Positions 1 to 12,892 of a stretch of DNA of 64,000 nt are shown here, piece by piece. Below the pieces are notes generated by a model that saw nothing but the letters and a program-made list of their open reading frames with translations, was not told where the DNA came from and ran no database searches. The position numbers were made by a program, and so were the translations under genes. Numbering within the stretch: position 1 is the stretch's first letter; every line of letters starts with the position of its first letter. The DNA lies in NCBI GenBank assembly GCA_021432605.1, contig MU271148.1, positions 2,177,362 through 2,241,361 on the forward strand. The letters run 5' to 3'. This stretch comes from Coniochaeta sp. PMI_546 (taxonomy: Eukaryota > Ascomycota > Sordariomycetes > Coniochaetales > Coniochaetaceae).

Positions 1-2335
1 TCAAACTAGAACGAGGGCAAGGGCAGCTGTGCTAAGTAAGATAAGAAAGCAAGGTAGGTATTGAGCAAGGAGTACTTGCGTTTCTGCTTCCCCAGAGACA
101 AGAAGATTCTCCACGATATTGAATGAGTCACGTTGAAAACCCTATATGTGAATAGGGTAGATCGGCGGGTAGAGACTAGAGGCAGGTAAAATTTGAATCC
201 TTGGTGGAAACAGTGAAAGAATCATCGCGCGGAGGTGGGACACCGAGGTCAAAATATCGCTCGGTCTTACAACACCGCAATCACCGAGTCCCGCAAAGGC
301 TTCACAAGTCTCAATCTCGAAATGGGTGTCTAGACTCACTGTGTGTCTGCAGCGTTTGCAGCGGCTGACACCCTATGCGGCTTCAACCTATCCACAGAAC
401 AGATTTGGCCTCGTTTCATCGGTCGTCTCGTCAATGTTCGCACCGCCCAGAACAGAACCTCAGCGCATACAAGTTCAAGGTGATTTATTCCTGCGCCCGA
501 CGCGCGTGGACTTTCCTACGGTCCTACCAATTGCGCAATGTCTTTACCCCTCCCTTGCTTGCCTGCATTTGGTTGAGCATGCACGACTAACTCGCCGACC
601 ACAACCCTGTCTTCAACTGAAACTCCGAAGCATGTCACAAGCCATCGGCTACCTTACCTGTGTATACTAGTGCTCACTGCCAGGCAAGGTAAGCCCGTCA
701 TCAACTTTTGATCATCGGACATTCGTGGAGAACTGTACTTCCCCTCGCAAAAGATTTCTGTCAGCCACGTCTCGGGTTCTCCTCCGGCTCCTTGAAGCAT
801 TTTCCAGGTTTGCACAGTATGCAACGGCAAAGGAGCGCACACTGGGTGGACGTGAGGGACCAACCTCCCGATTTGTAGCATAGCCTCGTAATACCCCGAG
901 ATGGATGCGCTGAATACAAGCTGGATGACGCGGGTAAACCAACCTACATGGACTCAGAAGCGGCAGACCAACAGCTTCGGGCGCCGCCTGTACCCCCACG
1001 CATCGAGACATTCTGCATGTTACACTGCAGGAAGCTCGTTCTTGGCTTACAGCACAACTACAGTACGTACCCACGGCGGGCAGGGGTTCCGGCATGGCTG
1101 GTATTATTAGCCTGGAATGCTAAGGTACTGAGCGAATGAAGCTACGCCCACGTGTAGAGGAGCTGAGCCCTCCGATGATGGCACGGATGGGAAGCAGGAA
1201 CCGGAATCCGGTCAGTGAACCCGAAGATCTTGATCCCCGCACCCAGGCAAGTTCAACAAGCCAAGAGCTGACTGCACTCCAAGCTGTCCTGGTACCATTA
1301 GTCTCCTGTGTACGTGTACAATGGAAGGGCAAGTGCCGGGCGGAGTTAGAGACTCTTGGCGCTTTGGTTCAACTTGCGAATGAAGTCAGAAACATCCGTC
1401 ATATCCGCGATTAGAAGTGCAACGTAGTCAAGAAGACAGAAGGTAAGCAATCGACCACAGCGTCGGCGCTAGACTTGGCCAGTCGGAAGTGAAAAATCGA
1501 CTGTCAGCGCCGGTCTGGAGCCAACTCATGTCGGCAGTACAAAGATATCAAATACGCGTCAAATGGACACCCGAGGAAGTTTGAGAATGGCATTATAACC
1601 AGAAACAGGTCAAGCATGTCTCTCTTCAGGCAGAGCAAGAGGGAAAGAACACAATGAGGCAAGAATGCCAAAGTACGGCATTGCAGCACTTGCCAGTCCA
1701 TCGAAACCTTAGCCTTCGGGAAGTGGCAGTACTCTATAATAGATCTAGACTAAACGCCATCGACGTGGAACACGGATATGACTTGCATGTCAACTATGTT
1801 CTTGTTCTCCATCACTTGAAGGGAAGCTTGTTTGAGTTTGTTCCAGGGGGAAGGGTTACCCCACCGCGACAGCGAAAGATCTGGCGGGGTAGCTCCTTAT
1901 CACTTTCGATAAGAGATCCACGGCAGAAGATCTGCAGGGTTGCAGGGTTGCAGGCAGTTGTGACCGAGCGACAAAATATCTCGGGGTCAAAAAATATTTC
2001 AGTTTGATCACTGACAATTGACAGCCTTCACCTTCTTTGCGATTCGCATTTGAATGCGTCTGACACGGTTGTCTTTCCCCTGCTCATCGAACGTAGAGGA
2101 AAACTCCTCGTCCTTTCCCTGAAATGCATAAATATTCAGTGGTCGTTGCTTAGGAACCCGCGATGCTGATGGTACACACGAAGCCATCCTCCATGCGTTT
2201 CGTTGTCTGTCATTCACTCATCACCCCGACATCGTCCTCGTCCTCGTTCTAGCGAGCCATTGGTATCGACCACTCTCTTTTTCGTCCTCGATTTTCGTGA
2301 GTAAACCATCTGTTCATCCGCGCCTCAACCACACG
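1..2335. other. Intergenic, no gene recognised
   Basis: Open frames here are short, overlap on both strands and show no family motif. The last 150 bases contain pyrimidine-rich tracts and repeated CTCGTCCTCG-like words typical of a filamentous fungal promoter, leading into the TAD3 start. I see nothing else that I can support. Confidence 0.5.
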
Positions 2336-3642
2336 ATGGGCAACGACGACGCCAAGGAGGTTCTTGCTGAGCAGGATTCGGTTGTTCGGGATCTTGTTAA
2401 GAGAGTGCCCGGTCATGGCGTCCTGATTCCACTCAAAACGACCCTGGAACTTGGTGAAGACTATGTCTCTGGACGAGTTCTCATCACACGGGCGCCCACC
2501 AAGTGTGCCAACCCAGTCATCACGTATGAGGATCTCCCAAGCACCCCCCTCTCGCCCAAGAGCTCGGCATGCTGACGTACTTTTACTCTAGGATGCTTCG
2601 CGAACTGCTACCTGAGGACACAGTTAAGGGCTTACCTCACCTACGCAGATGCTCGAAGCCGGGTGACCTACCGGCCCACTTGAAGACCCAGTTCATGAAC
2701 GAGACACCACAGAGCCGACAGATTCACACGGGCAAGTCGCAGTGGATATATATCCTGATGGGGCCTGAAAATATGCTCTCACGCGACGAGCTCACCAAAA
2801 TGCTGTCCAAGATCGAAGGAATGGGCCCAGATATCTTCATACGCAGCATTCCCGTTCCCCTGCTGCCACCGACGTCGCAGGTGCAGGCCGCCATGTGGTC
2901 GCAGCACTTTTGGCCGAGTCTCTACCGGAAGAACAACCCGCTCGGCCCTCATCCGTCCTTAATATCGCGGGCTACGGACGAGATCAACAGAGATGCGACC
3001 ATCTGGATGACTTTGGCACATCAGGTGGCGGAGCAGGGCAGGGCAGCTGGCATCGGAGAGCCCATGGGTGCCTGCATAGTGCAGCGTGTTGAAGGCAAGC
3101 CGACTCTCGTGGCAGTTGCTGCCGACGCACGTTGGCGACACCAGGAGCAAAAGTGCACCAAGGGGAACCCGTTGGCACATTCCGTGATGCGTGCCATCAG
3201 TTTCGTGGCCCAGAAGCTCGTTCGTGCCGAAGATCGGAAAACGGAGACGAGACAGATGCCGATTCTCGAGTTCGAAGCATTCCAGGACGCACCTCTGACC
3301 GATGACGAGAAAAAGGTCTTCGAGCTGGACCACCCCAACCCTGATGGCTATCTCTGCCACGGCCTCGAATTGTACCTCACCCACGAGCCATGCGTCATGT
3401 GCTCCATGTCTATATTGCACTCGCGCATGGGCAAAGTCGTCTTCCGTCATCGTATGCCGTTGACCGGAGGTCTGTGCGCCGAGGAGCGCGGCCACGGTAT
3501 CCCAGCCCTGGCCGGAAGAGGCGGCGGACGTGGACTGGGCCTGTTCTGGCGCAGGGAGCTCAATTGGAGCATGGTGGCCTGGGAGTGGGAGTCAGCTGGC
3601 TATCTGAAGCCGTTACCGGTGGATTACGACGTTCATGCTTAG
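2336..3642 (+). CDS. TAD3: tRNA-specific adenosine-34 deaminase subunit Tad3
   Basis: Two exons, 2336-2523 and 2592-3642 (68-bp intron), encode 412 residues. The product is the non-catalytic partner of the Tad2/Tad3 heterodimer that converts adenosine 34 to inosine in tRNA anticodons. The C-terminal half is a cytidine-deaminase-like domain. The zinc site is visible as LAHSV (His259) and PCVMC (Cys330, Cys333). In active deaminases the first motif is HxE; here it is HSV, with Val261 in place of the proton-shuttling Glu, which is the known signature of Tad3 subunits. The N-terminal ~250 residues are the usual Tad3 extension. I chose the ATG at 2336 because the frame upstream begins only with a GTG. 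The neighbour downstream is RNase H1 on the same strand. Identification is firm; the start is likely. Confidence 0.93.
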
Positions 3643-4631
3643 GAGACACGACAGGCCCTACGACAGCGCACGACTTATCATGACTTTGAAGCCATTCTTG
3701 TGTTTTGTCTTTACTGGAAAACAAGTCAGAGGAGTTAGGTAGTCCTCTCTTCCTTCGGTTTGGCATTTAGAGGGGAAAGCAAGCATTCTTGTTGGACGGA
3801 AAGGAGAGGAGGGGAGGGGGGTTTAATCTGGCGTTATAGAATGCAGCATGGCTTGCGCTTGCGATGGCTGTCGGCGTTCGCATTACTTGATTTTGCGAGG
3901 AGGAGCAAGCATAGGGAATCCCAAGATGTATCGTGATTATCCGACGTCTGATCTTAAGTTTGGCATCTCCTTGTCCGTTTGTGCAGTGTGATTCTTCAGT
4001 TATGAGGACGGGAGCTGGAGGACCCCCCGTATTCCTTATCTTATCGCGCATCCAAGCCAGCAACCTGGAACCACTTTAGCTTTGTCTTTGTCGCGACTAC
4101 CTTACCTTAGTGTGCGTTCTCCTCACGTCCAGCTCCTTGCCACCGTTTGTTTTCTACTTATGAACTGCGATCTGTCACTCACAATAACCTAGCAAGCTTC
4201 AGTGTAATTCAATCAGGTGCTAGAGCTAGAAATAACTCTCAGTACATAACAGTCAAGGAAACTGTAACATCCTAGCTGCTTGGGGAAGCATCATTTCCTC
4301 CAATATTGCGACGCGTGGCATGCCAACTATGCAACTCCTTTGACTCAATCTTCAGCCGACCTTGCTCGTCTCTTCTGCAGTGTCGACCTGTCACTTTCGC
4401 ATCGCAACGGGGCGTCTTGTTGGAGCGCAAAGGCTAAAACATGTGAGGGGCCCAGTGGGTTCCGTCCGGTCTCTCCTCCATCGCAACAAAGTACAAAAGG
4501 CCTGGTTCTCCGGGCCGACGTACCTGGACCAGCTTCTCGGCATCCCACCCGCGAACCCTGACACCGAGAAGCAACCCTTTAAGCATTCGATAACTATACA
4601 GCAGCATCTGCGCTGGCCACCTGCCGTCGAG
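3643..4631. other. Intergenic between TAD3 and RNase H1
   Basis: Probably the TAD3 3' UTR plus the RNase H1 promoter. It holds a purine-rich tract of G runs around 3800-3825. The frames present are short and have no recognisable product. Confidence 0.5.
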
Positions 4632-5804
4632 ATGCCGAAACGAAAGGCAGGCGAGGGCGTGCAGAAGTACTATGCCGTGCGCGTTGGGATGTCACCGGGC
4701 GTCTACCGCACTTGGCCCGAGTGTCAGGCGCAGATCACGGGCTTCAGGGGCGCGACCTGTGCGTGCTATTCTTTTTTTTTTCGTTCGACTCGTGCTTGAG
4801 ACCTTTTTTTTCCAGCTGACACCGACGACTGGGATCACAGACAAGGCCTTCGAGACGGAAGAAGATGCGATCGCCTTCGTAGCAGGCAGGAGGCCGCCGT
4901 CGGAAACCAACAAGAAGAGCAAGACCGGACAGCCGGACAAGTTCTACGCGGTGGCCAGCGGCCGGAAACCCGGCATCTACACGGACTGGGACACGGCGCA
5001 GAGTGAGGCCATCATCGGCGTCAAAGGCCCAAAGTTCAAGAAGTTCGGCACCCGCGCCGAGGCCGAGAACTATATCCGGCTCCACGGCAGTCTGGACACG
5101 ATCACGTCATTGGGGTTGCTGCCTGGTGCGGGTAAGTCCGATGACGACGACGACGAGACAGATGGCGGGGCTACGGTCGGGACGAAGAAGAGCAAGACTG
5201 GGAACGGTGATGTCAAGGTCTTGACTGTTCCGCCTGGAGTGGCGCCGCCTGAGGCTGGCTTTCACGACGGAGTGCTTCATATCTACACCGATGGCAGCGC
5301 CCTGGGTAATGGAAAGGTGACGGCCCGAGCGGGTGTAGGAGTCTTTTTCGGACACGGCGATTCTCGGTTGGTTTTTCCCCCGCTTAACTACTCTCATAAC
5401 GAAAACACAGAGACACATGTACTAACTACTGACGGTAAAAAAAAAGGAACATATCAGAAAAGCTAGAAGGTGACCCCCAGACCAACCAGCGAGCGGAGCT
5501 GGCGGCCATCCTGCGGGCTCTCGAGGTCACGCCAGTGGACCAGCGCGTGATGATCATCACCGACAGCAGCTACTCGATCAACTGCCTCACGAAATGGAAG
5601 GACGGTTGGATCAGGAACGGATGGAAGAACTCAAAGGGGCTCGAAGTGATGAACCAGGATCTCATCAAGGGGGTACTGGCCAGGATAGAAGAGAGGAAGA
5701 AGCGGGCGGTCAAGACGGAGTTTGAGTGGGTTAAGGGACATGCGCAGAGCCCTGGCAATATCGCGGCGGACACGCTGGCTGTGAAGGGAGCTCGGGGGTG
5801 GTGA
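4632..5804 (+). CDS. Ribonuclease H1 with two hybrid-binding domains
   Basis: Three exons, 4632-4758, 4841-5366 and 5447-5804, encode 336 residues. RNase H1 removes the RNA strand of RNA/DNA hybrids (R-loops, primers). Two N-terminal hybrid-binding (viroplasmin-like) domains are seen: KYYAVRVG...PGVYRTW (about residues 12-60) and KFYAVASGRKPGIYTDW (about 85-135), followed by an acidic linker. The RNase H fold begins at LHIYTDGSALG. All four acidic catalytic residues are present: Asp193 (TDGS), Glu235 (QRAEL), Asp257 (TDSS) and Asp326 (AADT), with the loop His in WVKGHAQ. The first intron was placed at the acceptor ending 4840 because it gives the conserved GFRGATYKAF junction; the nearer AG at 4815 breaks the frame. 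The start MPKRKAGEG fits the family. Targeting to nucleus or mitochondrion cannot be told. Confidence 0.93.
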
Positions 5805-6477
5805 GCGTCTTACGAGGGGTTCAAATCTGGAAGAAATATACCAGACCTCTGGACTCTTGTCGCTCGGGAAGAAAATTCGAGGGACGACGGCCTCATTGTA
5901 GGCTGAACTTGTATCGAGGCCTTATATTGACTTGTATCGCTAGCGAGCGTGTAGCTTTTGGTGGCAATCGAGTACCCCCTCTCTAACATGATGTGCGTCT
6001 TGACAATCCTTATCTTCCCACCACCGGATAACTCTGTATGCCATCTTTCATGGAGCAATCGTATGTAAACTCTACCTTAATGTTTGTGCTGAAGGCCTGT
6101 CAGTGACGCTGCGGTTAATCGCGGACAGCTGGCGCGCAGCTGTGCTCCACCTTCGGCTTTCTTTTCCGCAGCGGACAGGCTGAGAACATCACAAGCGATT
6201 CAACGGCGCAACTTCAGATGCAAACCATACAAACCAAGCAGTAGCTTGAAAAAGTCGTGTCCTCTCTTCCCGCTAACAAGATCGACTTCTTTCTCAAAGC
6301 ATTTTCCCTAACGGAAGACATATACCGGCGCATTGCCCACGGCGCAATCCTCATCAACCGCGGCGCAAACAAACTTAACTTGGAGCCGGCACACGTTCGC
6401 TCCCTGCTCATCACAAACCTAAATCTCAAATCCCACCACCTCATCCCAACCATTACCCCCGCAGCAGCGCCAAAACA
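5805..6477. other. Intergenic, promoter of the PRKRIP1-like gene
   Basis: No gene seen. This is probably the RNase H1 3' UTR and the 5' region of the next gene. Around 6110-6140 there is a GC-rich block (GCGGTTAATCGCGGACAGC) containing short inverted words. Confidence 0.45.
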
Positions 6478-7116
6478 ATGTCCGCCGACATACCAGAAAG
6501 CATCCCCACCTCCTCAGACCGGCACTCGAAGCGCGCAGTCAAGAAGCGCGCCCTGACCCCCGTCTCGCAGCAGGCAGCGACCGTGGAATCCCTCTTCGCG
6601 CGACCCGACCAGGAGATCCGCCTGCCGTCGCAGTCCGGCTCCTCCTCCGCCGTCGCCCGGCGCGCCGTGCCGGAGATCGTGACCAACGTCCAGGGGTCCT
6701 CGGCGGGCGCTGGCAGCGGGGAGTTTCACGTCTACAAGGCCAGCCGGAGGCGGGAGTACGAGAGGCTGAGGCAGATGGAGGAGGAGGTGCGGAGGGAGAC
6801 GGAGGCGGAGGAGTTTGAGCGGCTTAGGAGGGAGAGGGAGGAGAGGGACGCGGAGAAGACGAGGAGGAATCGCGAGAGGAGGGAGAAGAAGAAGAATAAG
6901 GCGAAAGGGGCCAAGGGCAAGGTTGGGGGTGGTGCGCAGAATGGGGACGGCGAGGCGGGCGCGAAGGCGAAGATACAGCCGCGGATACAGGTTGATGGGA
7001 AGGATGAGGAGTCAAAGCGAGAAGACGGCGCGGATACGAATGGTGGTGAGGGCAAGGAGGCCGGCGCAAACGCAACGTCCGACCAACCTGGACTGGTTAT
7101 TCACGATGATGACTGA
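6478..7116 (+). CDS. PRKRIP1-like (DUF1168) spliceosome-associated protein
   Basis: A single exon encodes 212 residues. The family hallmark is the segment GSGEFHVYKASRRREYERL (about residues 80-98), matching the core of the DUF1168/PRKR-interacting protein 1 family, whose human member is a catalytic-step spliceosome component that forms a long helix. Here that core runs into a strongly charged predicted helix, rich in E and R, from about 90 to 145. A basic KKKNKAKGAKGK patch follows, probably nuclear localisation and RNA contact. The C-terminal 60 residues are low-complexity and probably disordered, ending in acidic HDDD. The gene converges with CCT3, with 197 bp between the stop codons. A spliceosome role is inferred from the family. 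Confidence 0.82.
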   Translation: MSADIPESIPTSSDRHSKRAVKKRALTPVSQQAATVESLFARPDQEIRLPSQSGSSSAVARRAVPEIVTNVQGSSAGAGSGEFHVYKASRRREYERLRQMEEEVRRETEAEEFERLRREREERDAEKTRRNRERREKKKNKAKGAKGKVGGGAQNGDGEAGAKAKIQPRIQVDGKDEESKREDGADTNGGEGKEAGANATSDQPGLVIHDDD

Positions 7117-7313
7117 GGGGGGTCCGGCTCCTGGTGGCATTCAAAAAGGAACTGAAGGATGATACTGCCATCTGAGCAGCGCCTTTTTATCTACCATGGC
7201 CCGAGTCTACTCTGCTACCTTTCTACAAGGGGTTGGGTATGCTAGGTTCTTACACGACGCATCTTGGTATTTTCCGAGTCCTTCATCAAAGCTGCCAATC
7301 AGACGACACTGCT

Positions 7314-9198
7314 CTACTCATCACCTCCTCCACCGGTACCGACTCCGGGTTGCGCCTTCTTGGCGCTGCAGATATCGTCGACCCTTAGCAGGAGACAGGC
7401 AGACTTTTGCGAGAAATTGTTAGTATTCTTTTCGTCGAAAGGGGACAGCGAGTGTGCTTATGATAGAAAGCTTACCTCAATAGCAGTCTTCATGCTCTGC
7501 ACCTTGATAGCCTCGGGCTCCCACACACCGTAGTCCTTCATATCCGCCAGCGCACCCGTGTCACCGTTGATACCCCACGAGCTCTTGCCCTCGGCGTGTT
7601 TGGCCCGCAGATCCGTGAGGACGCGGACCGGGCTAGCACCAGCGTTCTGGACCAGTGTCCGCGGTATAACCTCCATGGCCTCGGCGACGGCCTTGTACGG
7701 CCACTGCTGGACGCCCTCGATGTTCTTGGCCAGCTGGTTTAGCCTGACGGACACAGCCATCTCGGTCGCGCCGCCGCCGGGGGAGAGGCGTGGGTGGAAG
7801 AGGACGTTGCGAGCCACGCCCATGGCGTCTTGCAGGTTGCGCTCGATCTCGTTCAGGATGTCCTTTGAGGGACCCCTGAGAAGCACGGTGCACGCCTTGG
7901 GGTTCTTGCACTTGGTGAGGAAGGTGAAGTACTCGTCGCCAATCTTCTCGATCTCGAACAGACCGCAGTGGGTGCCCACGTCCGACTCTACTAGGTCCTC
8001 GACGCGGTTAACGATTGTAGCTCCCGTGGCGCGCGCTATCCTGTTGTTGTCCGTCTTGCGGACACGACGTAGTGCTGTGACGTTGGCCTTCATGAAGTAA
8101 TGTTGTGCAAGATCTGTAATGTGTTAGCCGGTGTCACGGAAGATACTCTGGTGCTAGGAAGAAAAAAATACGTACCTGATACTCCCTTCTCCGTAATAAC
8201 AAGGTCAGGTTTCAAGGCCAGAATGTGCTCGCACATCGACTTGACCTGCTCCTCCTCGATCTGTAGAATCCGATTCCAGTCCTCCTCCTTGGAGACCTCG
8301 ATGTTGGTCTGCGACTCTCCCTTCTTGTACTCGAGCGGGCAGTCGAGCAGGACGATCCTCGGGTTCTCGATCTTGCGGCGCATCTTGGGATGTGTAATGT
8401 CCTTGTTCAGCATGACGCCGTCCAGGACCCTGCTGTCCTCGATCTCTCCACCGGGCACCTTCTCGATACGGGCGTACCGCTTGATGTCGACCTCCTTCTT
8501 GCCGTTGCCGGCGTCCCAGCTGACCGTCCGCACGGCCTTGAGCGCCAGACTACACATGAGGTCTGACCACCGCGAGACGAACTTGGTGCCGATCGAGGAG
8601 GAAATTAGGCTGTACATGGCCTTGTCGTCGTTGATGTCGATAGGGGTGGAGATTTCCTCGATAATCTCGAGGGCGTCTGCCAGGGCGCGCTTAAAGGCGG
8701 CGATGATGACGACCGGGTGGATGTTGCGCTCGAGCTGGGGGAGTGCCTGGGCAAGGATTTCACCAGCTAGGATGATGACCGTCGTGGTGCCGTCGCCGAC
8801 CTCCTCGTCTTGTGTTCGGCTGAGTTCGATCATGCTCTTGGCAGCAGGATGTGACACCTCGATCTCTCGCAGGATGGCGTGGCCGTCGTTTGTGAGGACG
8901 ATGCCGCCCATGGGGTCGAGAAGCATCTTCAACATGGCCTTGGGTCCTAAACATGATCGGATGATGTCGGCGACGCTGGGTGGGGAGAAGGGGTAAGCTT
9001 GATGCCAACGCAAGGTCGCATAATGGTATAACTCACGTCTTAGCGGCCGCGATATTTGACAGCTGAGCTTTCCTTCCGGTCTGTCTCTCACCGCTCTGGG
9101 TGTCTGCAAGCGGCTGTGATTAGTAGTCATACCGGGCTATGGAGCTTTGAAGCTTCGAAAGGGGGGGACGTACTCATCACCACCACGGGAGCCTGCAT
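7314..9198 (-). CDS. CCT3: T-complex protein 1 subunit gamma (chaperonin CCT3)
   Basis: Five exons on the minus strand (9174-9198, 9037-9103, 8176-8975, 7476-8113, 7314-7403) encode 539 residues, the normal length for this subunit. CCT3 is one of eight paralogous subunits of the cytosolic TRiC/CCT chaperonin that folds actin and tubulin using ATP. The start MQAPVVVMNTQSGERQTGRK, split by two introns, is the family N-terminus. ATP-site motifs are clear: LGPKAMLKMLLDPMGGIVLTNDG and EVGDGTTTVI (the catalytic GDGTT), then SPGGGATEM in the C-terminal equatorial domain. The C-terminus IESACLLLRVDDI plus GTGGGDE is also typical. The first coding exon has only 25 nucleotides. Introns are 61-72 bp. 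The next gene upstream on the same strand is the M13 protease. ARP3, a paralogue of the CCT substrate actin, lies 28 kb away. Confidence 0.96.
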
Positions 9199-10030
9199 CT
9201 TGACAGCTCGTGGTATGGAATGGCTAAAATATGGAAATAGTATCAGGAGGCAGATATCGGATGACCTCACAGTAGGATGGCTCGGCGGGAGGAATTCGTT
9301 GTGCGTGGACGTTCTCAAATAGCTGTAGTAAACTTCTGGCACGTCTTAGCTAGGCTCCCCGCGAAAAGTTCACCTGGAAATTGTTGCGCGGGATGCTCAA
9401 CTGGTCCGTGCCCACCCCAGTTCAGGGTCGGACCGGTGGTATGATTCGCCGCTCCGGAACATCTCAGCGAGAACGGGCCTGACTGTTGACTCTGGAATTG
9501 TCTACAGGTATAAATAGCGACTGTTGGTGTACTGAACGAGTAAAAAAGGATACCGAATATACGTATCACACAAGAACATGTTAAGTTGGCTAGTTTCTGG
9601 CAGTCACGTTCTGTTGGACTAAGGAAGGAACACAAGAATCTAGAAATGATCTCTAAATAACCACCTTCAAGACATATTGTCATCAGGATTTCAGTGGCCG
9701 CTACTTAGTGTAGATGCCCAGCAGTAACAACAACCTTGAGGCACCAAGCTACACCATGAGTCCTTGGATCTCCTGCGGAGCGAGTTTTTAACAAAACCTC
9801 TCTGTGACCACGAGTCGCCAAGTCACCCTGAGCACCTCCTTCACTTGTTCGTTGGTGGACTGCTAGCACCCGAGACTGGTCACGGAGGATGCGAAGCACT
9901 TCATCTTTCCATTTTCCTTTGACACATGAATATCCCCTAATCGTACACATGAGTCACACTCACCCTCATCCACTTCCAATAACTTAACCAAAGCAAAATA
10001 AATCGAGACGGCCCATAGCCCGCCTAACCA
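9199..10030. other. Intergenic between CCT3 and the M13 protease
   Basis: No recognisable gene; short overlapping frames only. It must hold the CCT3 promoter and the 3' end of the protease transcript. Confidence 0.5.
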
Positions 10031-12892
10031 CTACCAAAGCTCACAGACCGGTTCCTTGGCCGGACAGTTGAACGCCTCCCTAAAGCCCCTTGAATTCATC
10101 ATCGCCGTGCCCTCAATCCGCGCAAAGGCAGGCGAATGCTCGTCCGTGTAGATCGACCGCGTCAGCGCCGACTGCGTGTATTTGGAACACCAGAAATTGC
10201 CATAACTCATGTAAAACAATTGCTCCTGGCTGAACACATCCGACAGCCCTGGCAGGTCTAGATCAGGATATGACTGCCTCCGTTTGACCCAAGCGCTATA
10301 TGACGCCGACAGTCCGCCCGCATCAGCGATGTTCTCGCCCAGGGTGGCCCGCCCATTGACGTGCAGCGTCGTGCCGTTGGTCCCTGCGGCGGTGAAGTTG
10401 CTGTATTCCTTGACGAAACACTCCGCCCGTTTCTCAAACTCGGCCACCGTGTTGTTCGTCCACCAGTCGCTCATGTTGCCGTGGACGTCGTAGTGGCGGC
10501 CGTTGTTGTCGAAGGCGTGCGACAGCTCGTGGCCCGCAACCGCGCCGAACGCGCCGTAGTTGATGTACTTGGGCAACTCGGCGCCGAAACCGGGAAACTG
10601 CATGATGCCCGCCGGAAACACGATCTCGTTCCCTGGCGGGTTGTAGTAGGCGTTCACTGTGGGTGCCGTCATACCCCATGAGTCCTTGTCTGTCGGTTTG
10701 CCGAGCTGGGACCACGACTGGTTGACGGTCAGGCTGGTTATGGAGAGGCTGTTGTTGAAGAAGGCATCAGTTATGGTTAGCCCGGCGTAGTGTTCCTGTA
10801 AGGCTGCCGGGTCCATGATATTGGGCGACTAGACATTTCTTGTTAAGAGCTGGTCACTTCGAACTGGTGTGAGTATTCCTCTCAGTGTACAATCTCACCT
10901 TTGTTGGATATCCAATCTTCTGGATAATGGCGTTGACCTTGTCGGCGGCGAGCTTCTTGACCTCGTCGTCCATCCAGTCCAAGTCGGCTAGTCGGGAAAT
11001 GAATTGCTCCTTGATGTCGGATACAATTTGGTCGCCCAGGTCTTTGGCTGCTGCTGAGAAGGCTTTCTCAACGTAAAACCTGCTGAGAATCCAACCAAGA
11101 CCGTTGTCGACGTGACTGAGGCATGTCCTCCACCGGTCTGTGACGGCGTCCGGATCCTACATGTTGTTAGGCGCCAGAATACTTCAGATTGAATGTAAGC
11201 ATACCTTTCCGGACAGCTTGTTCATGAACTGTGTATACGGCTTGATCTCTGGAGCCTCGACTCTGCTGGCCGTAGCCTGGACGATCTTCCATGACAAGAA
11301 GGCTTGGACCGTATCTTTGCCGCTAGACGCAATGATATCCGACACATTCGCGAAGAAATCCGGGAACTGTGTAATCATTCTATCCAAGGTATAGTTCGAC
11401 GGTACAAGAGAAGTGAGAACGTGATCGAGGCCCAGTATGGGAATCAGAGCTGCCGTGTCCTTGAGTGATAGAGGGTTGTACGACTTCTATAACACAGGTC
11501 AGCGAGCTGCATTTGGATGTGCTCAGGCTAGAGAACCGACCGTGCTATCCTGAAGGTCTTCCAGAGGTGGGGTTGCAGCAGCAATCTTGGACTCCAGTAA
11601 CACCACGGCAGCGGCCAGCTTATCCACCGCTTTGCGAGCGGCCGGGTTCGGAAGAACCCCTTTGAGCACCTGCGCCATAGCTGACTGATAACTGGAGACA
11701 GTGTCCTTATCACTATAGTATGTTGGAGACGGCAGACCGACTCCGTAGCGAGGACCGGCAAAGACGACTTGGGTGTCCTACGAAGCAGATGTTAGCTTGA
11801 CACGAGACTCCAACGGCTTTTCGTCATCATACCGGGTTCTTGTCATCGGATCCCACACCCAGAGAGACAAAATGTGGGATATTTAGTTGCTCAAGGAACA
11901 AGATGGCGTCCGAAATGTCCTTTGCATCCTTTCCTTGCACCTGGGCTCCGGTTCCGAAAGCCGCATCATCGATGGTCAGGATCCTGGAGAGCTTGCCCAG
12001 CAGATCCTGGAGTGGCGTGATGCCAACCTGCTTTATGGCATCGATGGCCATGCAAGCATTGTAAGCCCGTTGGAGCTCATTGAAATTGTCCTGGTCGATA
12101 TTGCCGGTGGTTATTGTCAATCTCATAGGCGAGAAGAACGAATGCTATACTCGTCATCAGCTTCTGAGAGCGGGTCTCGACCATTTGAGAGATATGCTAA
12201 CATCGGAGGCGTCCGGGTACGGGGCTTCCAGAATGTGCCTGAGAACCATGTTATTGCTATCCGCAATCTGACTGAAGCTATTGAGAGAGCCCTGGTCCGG
12301 CCTCAAATCATGGCGGTCTCTCCAGCCATCGCATACGACTGGGCAAGTCATCAGTTAACCAGTTCGCTTGCTGCGCGGGCAGATTCCACGGCCGCCGAGC
12401 AAGCCTGTCACTTGGTTCACATACATTTGTCAAAGTCTGTGCAAGGATCGATGTTCTTATAGTCCGGTGACAGGTTGTAGAGCAGCTCAGATGCCACATG
12501 AACGCAGGCCGGCGTGAGACAGAGAGCGCTAGTGGCATGCATCTTGTTCTTTCCGAACACTATACGGGCAAAAAGTTAGAGAGAGCCCCCAAAGGACGCA
12601 GTGTGGTCGGTGGAGCGAGCACAGAGTCGAATCGACTTGGAGAGAATTGCTGACCTCCAAAGACGAGTGTCAAAGTAACAATGGTTACAACAAGGAGGAA
12701 TGAGAAGAGGAGTGAGGCCCAGCGCTGTCGCCTCCATTTTCTAATATTCTCAGAGAAGGCACCGCCGGCAGCGGCTTCGTCGGACGACGACTGCCCGGCA
12801 TCATGGCCGAGCAGGGGCGTCCTCTCGTCGGGACGTGCCCCGTGGTCACTAGCCTCGGCTGTTGGAGCTTGGCTCTGTTCGTTATTTGCCAT
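10031..12892 (-). CDS. M13 family (neprilysin/ECE-like) zinc metallopeptidase, type II membrane protein
   Basis: Eight exons on the minus strand (12655-12892, 12425-12559, 12202-12338, 11833-12144, 11541-11777, 11205-11486, 10899-11156, 10031-10828) encode 798 residues. A cytosolic tail of about 60 residues carries DERTPLLG, then one transmembrane helix (LLFSFLLVVTIVTLTLVFG), then a large lumenal or extracellular domain. The zinc motif is HELSH at 633-637 and the third ligand Glu lies in GENIADAGG. The substrate-binding NAYYNPPGNEIVFPAG motif and the disulfide-forming start CLTPACVHVASELL are those of peptidase family M13. The last residues, NCPAKEPVCELW, match the conserved C-x-W end. Every active-site element seen is intact. 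All seven introns (48-95 bp) restore phase. Family members cleave peptides outside the cell; the fungal substrate is unknown. Confidence 0.93.

Noticed and set aside
1-2335. Several 60-127-codon frames at the left edge
   Set aside because: They overlap on both strands, have no shared family motif and no sign of splicing.
4763-4815. Shorter first intron in RNase H1 ending at the TTCCAG at 4815
   Set aside because: It puts the second hybrid-binding domain out of frame; the acceptor at 4840 keeps the frame and the conserved YKAF join.
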